The translations under genes and the position numbers were made by a program. This document shows, piece after piece, positions 6,729-11,540 of a stretch of 12,934 nt of DNA. Under the pieces are notes generated by a model. It was not told the origin of the DNA, made no database searches, and saw nothing but the letters and a program-made list of their open reading frames with translations. Location of the stretch: NCBI GenBank assembly GCA_003242355.1, contig QGUH01000020.1, forward strand, positions 1 through 12,934. Direction: 5' to 3'. Numbering within the stretch: position 1 is the stretch's first letter; every line of letters starts with the position of its first letter. The stretch comes from Pseudomonadota bacterium. Its GTDB lineage: Bacteria; Myxococcota_A; Polyangia; Polyangiales; Polyangiaceae.

Positions 6729-7603
6729 GGCTTCTTTTCCTTCAACCGACGGACGAGCCCCGCGGCTTGCGCCTCGACGTCGATGAGCGGTTCGTCGCTC
6801 TCCGGCGTGGCGCGGGGGCGGCCCTGCGGCGTGGTGGCGCCGAGGTCGAGCACCTCGCGCGTGCGGCTCGCCGTCATCAGCAGATCGTCGGGTTTTTCGG
6901 CGCGGGGGATGCCGAGCGCAGATCGCAGCATCGTCGCGAAGCTCGTGTCTTTCGGGACGATGCGCTCCCGCGGCGTGCGTGGAGCGGCGTCGTTCGCGGC
7001 GCTCGTCACCTCGCGCGCAGACGTCGCCTCGGCAGCAGGGTTGCCGCGAAGCACGCCGAGCCGAGAGACGCTCTGGTCGGTCACGCCGAGGACGAGCACG
7101 CGCTTTCCGACAGCTGCCGTGACGAGATACGCCTTCGGTCCGATGCGGGCGCTCTCGAGCACGCGCAGGCCGGAGGCGCCGGGGATCGGGGACGCGGACC
7201 GTCGCCGCCGCCGCTGCACGACGGCGAAGCCCCCGAGCCCGGCGACGAGCAGCAGCGCCAACACCCGCGAGGTCGTCCATCCACTCGGAGCGGGCGGAGC
7301 GTCGGCGGGCTCGTCGCTCTTCGTGCGCAGCCAGTCCGGCTTCGCCGAGCTCGCGGGGGCTGCTGGCTTCGGAGGTGTGGCCGGCGCGGGCAGCGCGTTC
7401 CGCTCGGGCGCGCCCATCGGAGCGGCTGCGGAGACTGCCGGAGGCGTTGTGGGCGTGGCGGATGCTGCGGGTGCCGGGGACGCCGCGGGCTTGGCGGACG
7501 CTGCGGGCGTCGCGGTGGGAGTGGCCGCGCGCGCTGCGCGTGGAGCCGTCAACGCACTGACGACTACCGTCAGGATCGCCGCTGCGGTTCGGACGCTCCG
7601 CAC
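6725..7603 (-). CDS. fliO: Flagellar biosynthesis protein FliO, long form
   Basis: FliO is a membrane chaperone that helps FliP assemble into the export gate. The product is 292 residues, much longer than the roughly 120 of enterobacterial FliO. Residues 1-26 look like a cleavable signal peptide: basic MRSVR, a hydrophobic core, then APRAARA. Residues 27-108 are an Ala/Pro/Thr/Ser-rich, repetitive linker. One membrane helix lies at about 112-130, followed by a stop-transfer run of five arginines. Residues 145-187 are the FliO-type cytoplasmic domain (LRVLESARIGPKAYLVTAAV, VLVLGVTDQSVSRLG). A polar tail of about 100 residues ends in a basic helix. The GTG start has AAGGAGG six bases upstream. 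The position between fliN and fliP is the classical fliO slot, and the stop overlaps fliP (ATGA). Sequence conservation in FliO is low, so the call rests on topology, the small core domain and position. Confidence 0.87.
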   Translation of the reverse strand: MRSVRTAAAILTVVVSALTAPRAARAATPTATPAASAKPAASPAPAASATPTTPPAVSAAAPMGAPERNALPAPATPPKPAAPASSAKPDWLRTKSDEPADAPPAPSGWTTSRVLALLLVAGLGGFAVVQRRRRRSASPIPGASGLRVLESARIGPKAYLVTAAVGKRVLVLGVTDQSVSRLGVLRGNPAAEATSAREVTSAANDAAPRTPRERIVPKDTSFATMLRSALGIPRAEKPDDLLMTASRTREVLDLGATTPQGRPRATPESDEPLIDVEAQAAGLVRRLKEKKP

Positions 7604-7604
7604 C

Positions 7605-8000
7605 TCACGCCTCCTTCGCTGCGGGCAGGCCGGATTCGGCGACGAGCACCTCGGTGAGCCGGATGCCGTAGCGTTCGCCGACGACGACGGCCTCGCCGCG
7701 CGCGACGAGCCGATTGTTGACGTACAGGTCGAGCGGCTCGCCGTTGTCCTTGCCGAGCTCGACGACCGAGCCGGGACCGAGCCGCAGAACGTCTGCGATC
7801 TTCAAGCTTTTGCGGCCCAGCTCGACGGTGATCTCCACGGGAACGTCCATCACGAACGAAAGCGCGTCGATGCCGCGTGGCGAGTCGTTTCGGCTGGGCG
7901 CTCCCCCCGCGGAAACGCCGAGGGCATCCGCCAGGCTCGGGCGAGGTGCCGCGGATGCGTTCGGGGTGTTGTTCTGCGCGGGGCGGTTCGGGTCGTTCAT
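7605..8000 (-). CDS. fliN: Flagellar motor switch protein FliN
   Basis: FliN forms the base of the C-ring together with the FliM C terminus; it also docks the FliH-FliI ATPase complex. The product is 131 residues. The first 45 are polar, rich in Asn, Pro, Ser and Ala, and probably disordered. Residues about 47-122 are a single SpoA domain with the standard series: FVMDVPVEITVELGRKSLKI, ADVLRLGPGSVVELGK, EPLDLYVNNRLVARGEAVVV and YGIRLTEVL. It starts 13 bases after the fliM stop and ends one base before the GTG of fliO. In some bacteria FliN also binds CheY; given the missing CheY peptide on FliM, that could matter here, but it is inference only. The assignment is secure because the SpoA match is strong and the protein is too short for FliM or FliY. 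Confidence 0.96.
   Translation of the reverse strand: MNDPNRPAQNNTPNASAAPRPSLADALGVSAGGAPSRNDSPRGIDALSFVMDVPVEITVELGRKSLKIADVLRLGPGSVVELGKDNGEPLDLYVNNRLVARGEAVVVGERYGIRLTEVLVAESGLPAAKEA
7610..7616 (-). promoter_or_regulatory. Ribosome binding site that fixes the GTG start of fliO
   Basis: The minus strand reads AAGGAGG inside the last codons of fliN, with six bases to the GTG at 7603. This is a near-perfect Shine-Dalgarno sequence and decides in favour of the GTG start. Confidence 0.85.
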
Positions 8001-8013
8001 ACCCGCCCGCCAT

Positions 8014-8952
8014 TCATTCTTCGTGCCGACCTCGAATCTCGACGGAGAGCTGGCCGCGCGAGACGACGGGTGCGCCCTGGAACTTGACGACGCCGCCCAC
8101 CCGCACGACGACCGGATCGTCGGTGGCGGTGGGAAGCCGGAGTACTTGTCCTACGGTGAGGCTCAGCACCTTGTGGAGACCGAGGCGCAGGCGTCCGAGC
8201 TCCGCGGACACCTCGACCGGGACGCCGTACAGCGCGCGAGCCATCTCGGGATCCGCCGCGTCCTCCGGAGCGCCCTCGGCGCGCTTCGCGGCGCTTTCGA
8301 GCGCCTCGGCGGCGACCACGATGCCGACGGTGGCGCCCGAGGTGTCGCCCTCGATCGTACAGTCGACGCGCAGCCCGTCGGCTTCGGTAAAGTGCAATGT
8401 TTCGCCGCGCCGTCGCGCGGAGAGGCTTTCGATGCGCAGCTCGATGCCGACTTCGTTCCGCACGGCGTCGATGAGCTCTTCGCTCAGCGCTCGCGCGATG
8501 CGGGAGACGACCGCGCGTTGGGCGGCCGTGAGATCGGCGCCGAGCGCGATCACGGTCGTGCCTTCACGCCCGCCGAGCGTCCCTTCGAGCAGCACGCCCA
8601 AGGCGGGTGCGTTGAACCACAGGCTCCCCCAGGCCGCGGTGTCGTCGGCTCCGAGCAGAACCTCGAACGAGGGGCCGAGCTCGGCGATCGCCGTCGCCGC
8701 GAGCGGTGAGAGGGATACGGCGTCGGCGAGCAGGCGGGCGCGACGGCGCGTGAGGAAGGGAAGGGAGCGCCGTGCACCGCGCGCGAACTCGTTCGCGATG
8801 CGCGTCATCGCCTGCATGGCCGCCCGCAGGGTCCGTTCGCGACCCGCGATGTCGATGGGGCGCACGGCGGCCGGCCCCTCGCGCACCGGGAACGCGGACG
8901 GTCGCGGTGGGGGCGGCGTGAACGGAAAGACGCGAGCGCTGCTTTGACTCAT
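8014..8952 (-). CDS. fliM: Flagellar motor switch protein FliM, lacking the N-terminal CheY-binding peptide
   Basis: FliM is the middle ring protein of the rotor C-ring, linking FliG to FliN. The product is 312 residues, slightly short for the family. The middle domain is diverged but recognisable: a helix around RTLRAAMQAMTRIANEFARGA (40-60), a strand-rich part, and GGREG at 127-131 in the position of the GG-x-x-G loop that contacts FliG, followed by TAAQRAVVSRIARALSEEL. Residues about 240-308 form a SpoA (FliM/FliN C-terminal) domain, with VPVEVSAELGRLRL and VLSLTVGQVLRL. The first 35 residues are Pro-rich (FPFTPPPPRPSAFP) and contain no LSQ-x-E-I-D-A-L-L-like motif, the peptide that binds CheY-phosphate in typical FliM. 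The ATG overlaps the fliL stop (ATGA), so a missed upstream start is unlikely. A SctQ-type protein is the alternative, but fliL/fliN context argues for FliM. Confidence 0.9.
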   Translation of the reverse strand: MSQSSARVFPFTPPPPRPSAFPVREGPAAVRPIDIAGRERTLRAAMQAMTRIANEFARGARRSLPFLTRRRARLLADAVSLSPLAATAIAELGPSFEVLLGADDTAAWGSLWFNAPALGVLLEGTLGGREGTTVIALGADLTAAQRAVVSRIARALSEELIDAVRNEVGIELRIESLSARRRGETLHFTEADGLRVDCTIEGDTSGATVGIVVAAEALESAAKRAEGAPEDAADPEMARALYGVPVEVSAELGRLRLGLHKVLSLTVGQVLRLPTATDDPVVVRVGGVVKFQGAPVVSRGQLSVEIRGRHEE

Positions 8953-9407
8953 TGAGCGACGAAATCGGTGACCAGAATGCGGTTGACGCGTTTTTTGCCC
9001 ATGGCCGCGCTCACGCGCTCGCTGAGCTCGCGCCGCACGGCGTCGAAGCGCTTGGGATCGGTGAGCGTCTCGTAGTCGCTGGTGCGCAGGTACTCGATCG
9101 CCGCCTCACGACCGCGCGGCATGTAGTTTCTGATCGCGTCCTCTTCCACGTCGTCTTTGAGCTCGGCAGCGAGCCCGACCTTCACGTGGTGCAGCTCGCC
9201 GCGCTCGTTCTTCACGTCCACGACGATCGGTTGGAAGTTCGTCACGAAACCGACGTCGGGGTCCGAAGGGTCCCCGCGGAATGCGAGGACGCGGGGACCG
9301 TACACCGTCCCGCCCACGGCCGCTCCCGTCGCCAAGAGCACGAGCGAAGCGACCGAGAGAGAGCGGAGCCACGGCCGCTTCCGCGATTTGGGCTGCTCGT
9401 TGCTCAT
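8949..9407 (-). CDS. fliL: Flagellar basal body-associated protein FliL
   Basis: FliL is a single-pass inner-membrane protein that surrounds the stator and supports torque under load. The product is 152 residues, typical for the family. A short basic cytoplasmic tail (KSRKRPWLR at 7-15) is followed by one membrane helix at about 16-40, then a periplasmic domain. That domain contains the FliL pattern: FVTNFQPIVVDV (54-65), HHVKVGLAAEL (73-83), a helix around FDAVRRELSERV (121-132), and the C-terminal VNRILVTDFVAQ, which corresponds to the family's I-x-x-V-x-F-T-D-F-V-x-Q end. A good Shine-Dalgarno-like sequence lies five bases upstream of the ATG. The stop overlaps the fliM start (ATGA), a classical fliL-fliM pair. 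The stator genes motA and motB themselves are not in the window. Confidence 0.93.
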   Translation of the reverse strand: MSNEQPKSRKRPWLRSLSVASLVLLATGAAVGGTVYGPRVLAFRGDPSDPDVGFVTNFQPIVVDVKNERGELHHVKVGLAAELKDDVEEDAIRNYMPRGREAAIEYLRTSDYETLTDPKRFDAVRRELSERVSAAMGKKRVNRILVTDFVAQ

Positions 9408-9412
9408 GATGG

Positions 9413-9420
9413 CCTCTCCC
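9413..9420 (-). promoter_or_regulatory. Ribosome binding site of fliL
   Basis: The minus strand carries GGGAGAGG five bases before the ATG at 9407, within the 38-base gap after flgE. It supports independent ribosome entry at the start of the fliL-fliM pair. Confidence 0.6.
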
Positions 9421-9445
9421 GGTCGAAGCGACGCACCATTCGTGA

Positions 9446-10741
9446 TCAGCGCTTGATGCTGATGAGCTCTTGGAGCATCTCGTCGGCGGTCGTGATCGTC
9501 TTCGAGTTCGCCGAGAACGAGCGCTGGTGTTGAATCAGCCCGATGAACTCTTCGGCGAGATCCACGTTGGACCCCTCGAGCGCGCCCGCCGTCACTGCGC
9601 CGCGGCCACCACTGCCCGCCACGCCGAGCGCGGCGGAGCCGCTCTCGCGCGTTTCGACCCAGAGGTTTTGGCCCGCGCGGCTCAGCCCTTCGTTCGCTCG
9701 GAACTTCGCGATCGCGAGCTGGCCGATGGGGATGCGCTGGCCGTTGGTGTAGAGGCCCAGAACGACGCCACGGCCGTCCACGGCCACACCGCCGAAATCA
9801 CCGGAGGGATAGCCGTCTTGGTTCTGGCTCGACACGCCGGAAGGCGAGGCAAACTGCGTGATACCGTCGAGCCCGGTGCCTCCCGCCGCGAGAGGGGTGC
9901 CGAAATCGAGCGTGATCGCTTGCCCGGCGGTCGCGCCCGCGAAATCGACCGAGACCGCCGTCGTGGTGGTGATCGTGTCGAGCTCGCCGTTGGTCGTGAA
10001 CTGGAGCGTTCCGGCGCCGACCTGCACGTTCGTTCCGGGCGCGGCCGGAGTGACCTCGTCGCCCGAAGCGAGCACGTAGTAGTTCCAGGCGTTCGCGCCG
10101 GTCTTCACGAAGAAGATATCGAGCGGATGGGCGTTGCCGAGCGAGTCGTAGACGGTGAGGGAGGTCGAGAAGTTCGACGTGTTCGCGGGATCCTGGGGAT
10201 TCCAGGCGAGCGCCGGCGGCGTCGCGGAGGCATCCAGATTGGCAGTCACCGTCATCTCCCCGGTGGCGTGAGGCGCGATCGCGGCGGTCGGGGCGCGCAG
10301 CGACGAGACGGACGTTTGGAACGAGCCGTCCGGATTCGCCGCGTAACCCTGCACGCGGAGCCCGTTCGGATTCACCACGTACCCTTCGGAGTTGACGATG
10401 AATTGACCCGCACGCGTGTAGAAATTCGAAGTCACTCCGTCGACCGTCCCGTGCAGCGTGAAGAAGCCGTCACCGTTGAGGGCGAGGTCGGTCGAGATTC
10501 CCGTGTTCTGCAGAGAGCCTTGTGAGAAAAGCTGCTGGATGGCGCCGACGCGCACCCCGGCTCCGGGGACCGCGGCGGCCGAGCCAGCCAGAATCGACCG
10601 GCCGAGGACGTCCTCGAAGACGACCCGTTGAGTCTTGAATCCAACGGTGTTGACGTTCGCGATGTTGTCGCCGATGACACCGAGCGCTTCGCCTTCCGCG
10701 CGAAGGCCGCTGGCGCCCGAGTACATTGCGCGCAGTACCAT
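9446..10741 (-). CDS. flgE: Flagellar hook protein FlgE
   Basis: FlgE is the subunit of the hook, the curved universal joint outside the cell, exported through the type III apparatus. The product is 431 residues, within the normal FlgE range and clearly longer than the rod proteins FlgF and FlgG. The N-terminal rod/hook motif is present: MYSGASGLRAE at 6-16 and DNIANVNTVGFK at 25-36. The central region contains the FlgE-type domain around NFSTSLTVYDSLGNAHPLDI (191-210). The C terminus has GALEGSNVDLAEEFIGLI and SFSANSKTITTADEMLQEL, the heptad-rich segment that packs with the N-terminal helix in the hook core. Start choice is supported by a GAGGAA site and by the family start. It follows flgD, its cap partner, and precedes fliL by 38 bases. 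The flbD and motAB genes that often follow flgE in other bacteria are absent here. Confidence 0.97.
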   Translation of the reverse strand: MVLRAMYSGASGLRAEGEALGVIGDNIANVNTVGFKTQRVVFEDVLGRSILAGSAAAVPGAGVRVGAIQQLFSQGSLQNTGISTDLALNGDGFFTLHGTVDGVTSNFYTRAGQFIVNSEGYVVNPNGLRVQGYAANPDGSFQTSVSSLRAPTAAIAPHATGEMTVTANLDASATPPALAWNPQDPANTSNFSTSLTVYDSLGNAHPLDIFFVKTGANAWNYYVLASGDEVTPAAPGTNVQVGAGTLQFTTNGELDTITTTTAVSVDFAGATAGQAITLDFGTPLAAGGTGLDGITQFASPSGVSSQNQDGYPSGDFGGVAVDGRGVVLGLYTNGQRIPIGQLAIAKFRANEGLSRAGQNLWVETRESGSAALGVAGSGGRGAVTAGALEGSNVDLAEEFIGLIQHQRSFSANSKTITTADEMLQELISIKR

Positions 10742-10747
10742 GTTCAG

Positions 10748-10753
10748 TTCCTC
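10748..10753 (-). promoter_or_regulatory. Ribosome binding site of flgE
   Basis: The minus strand carries GAGGAA six bases before the ATG at 10741. This supports the first ATG of flgE over the in-frame ATG five codons later. Confidence 0.75.
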
Positions 10754-10770
10754 AGTTTGGCTGGTTGAAT

Positions 10771-10796
10771 GTCGGTTCGGTTCGGGTCGATTCGGG
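10771..10796 (-). repeat. Short CCGAA-like direct repeats upstream of flgE
   Basis: The minus strand reads cccgaatcgacccgaaccga and continues with accgac, so a 5-6-base CCGAA/CCGAC unit occurs about four times in a row. It sits 30 to 55 bases before the flgE start. It could be a protein-binding site, an mRNA element or simple slippage product; nothing in the sequence decides between these. Confidence 0.4.
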
Positions 10797-10810
10797 AGGG
10801 AGGGAAAGAA

Positions 10811-10829
10811 CTGGGCTCGGTGAGCTCAG
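10811..10829 (-). terminator. Imperfect hairpin between flgD and flgE, possible weak terminator or processing site
   Basis: On the transcribed strand the segment reads ctgagctc-acc-gagcccag: two arms of eight with one A/C mismatch and a three-base loop. It is followed by the pyrimidine run ttctttccctccctcc. The stem is short and the tail is not a clean T-run, so a strong intrinsic terminator is unlikely. Partial attenuation or an mRNA end that sets flgE level apart from flgD is possible. Confidence 0.25.
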
Positions 10830-10862
10830 GGAGAAGGCAACGGATCGGGAAATGACGGGGCA

Positions 10863-11540
10863 TCAGGAACCGACGCGGAGCAGGTCGGAGACCGGCACGA
10901 ACGTGCCGTTGTCGAGGTGCAGCACCGGATATCCCTTGTCGAAGGATACGGACTCGACGCGTCCGGTGGTCTCCTGATCGACGTAGACGGGCGCGCCGTT
11001 GGCATCCTCGGCGCTGATGGAGACCGCGTACGTGCCCGCGGGCTGCACGAGGCCCGAATCGTCCCGGCCGTCCCAGGTCAGGCGCACCGTGCCGGCGGCG
11101 CTCTCGCCGAGGTCGAAGGTGCGCACCACGCGACCGGTCTCGTCGAGGAGCTTGACGGTCGTGGTCGCGCTCGGAGCGTGGAGCGTGAACGCGATGTTTA
11201 CGGGATTGCCGGATCCATCCGAGGTGATCAGCGAGCCGCGCACGGTCGCCTGCTTGCCCACGAGCCCGACGATTTCCGCGTTTTGCAGACCGCGCGATTG
11301 GGCAGCGAGCAGATCCAGCCGCTCGTTGATGCCCATTGCCTGCTCGAGCGAGGAAAACTGCGCGAGCTCGGCGACGAACTCCTTGCTGTCCTGAGGCTTC
11401 AGCGGATCCTGATATTCGAGCTGGGCGACCAGGAGCTTGAGGAACGCGTCGCGATCGAGCGGCTGTGCGCCTTTGGCGGAGAGCAGCGATTCGGGAGAGA
11501 CGAGGGTGCTGCTATTTGCGGGATCGACGGGGCTGCTCAT
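10863..11540 (-). CDS. flgD: Flagellar hook-cap (hook assembly scaffold) protein FlgD
   Basis: FlgD forms the cap at the tip of the growing hook and guides polymerisation of FlgE outside the cell; it leaves when the hook is complete. The product is 225 residues, the usual length. Residues 30-70 carry the FlgD N-terminal signature: D-x-F-L-K-L-L-V-A-Q-L-x-Y-Q-D-P-L-x-P, then EFVAELAQFSSLEQ. Residues about 88-105 (EIVGLVGKQATVRG) form the next conserved strand. Residues 115-180 match the FlgD Ig-like domain, with LTWDGRDDSG and PAGTY motifs, and the last 40 residues resemble the C-terminal Tudor-like part. The ATG at 11540 overlaps the fliK stop (ATGA), which fixes the start and suggests coupled translation; the open frame runs further upstream only as antisense-free shadow inside fliK. 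It is followed by a 121-base gap and then flgE. Confidence 0.96.
   Translation of the reverse strand: MSSPVDPANSSTLVSPESLLSAKGAQPLDRDAFLKLLVAQLEYQDPLKPQDSKEFVAELAQFSSLEQAMGINERLDLLAAQSRGLQNAEIVGLVGKQATVRGSLITSDGSGNPVNIAFTLHAPSATTTVKLLDETGRVVRTFDLGESAAGTVRLTWDGRDDSGLVQPAGTYAVSISAEDANGAPVYVDQETTGRVESVSFDKGYPVLHLDNGTFVPVSDLLRVGS

Larger units (their letters stand above)
10742..10862. other. 121-base flgD-flgE intergenic gap, longest non-coding stretch here
   Basis: All other junctions in the window are at most 38 bases, so this gap stands out. It holds the flgE ribosome binding site, a run of short CCGAA-like repeats and an imperfect inverted repeat. I looked for sigma-54 (GG-N10-GC type) and sigma-28 (TAAA-N-GCCGATAA type) promoters in the direction of flgE and found none that I would call. 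Confidence 0.7.

Noticed and set aside
6300..8087. Long open frame on the plus strand (about 595 codons) opposite fliN, fliO and fliP
   Set aside because: The translation is Arg/Gly/Ala-rich and shows no family pattern, while the minus strand encodes three clear flagellar genes. High GC suppresses stop codons on the antisense strand.
8014..8952. Calling the fliM product a virulence-type SctQ protein
   Set aside because: It lies between fliL and fliN in a complete flagellar operon with hook genes; the missing CheY peptide alone does not outweigh that context.
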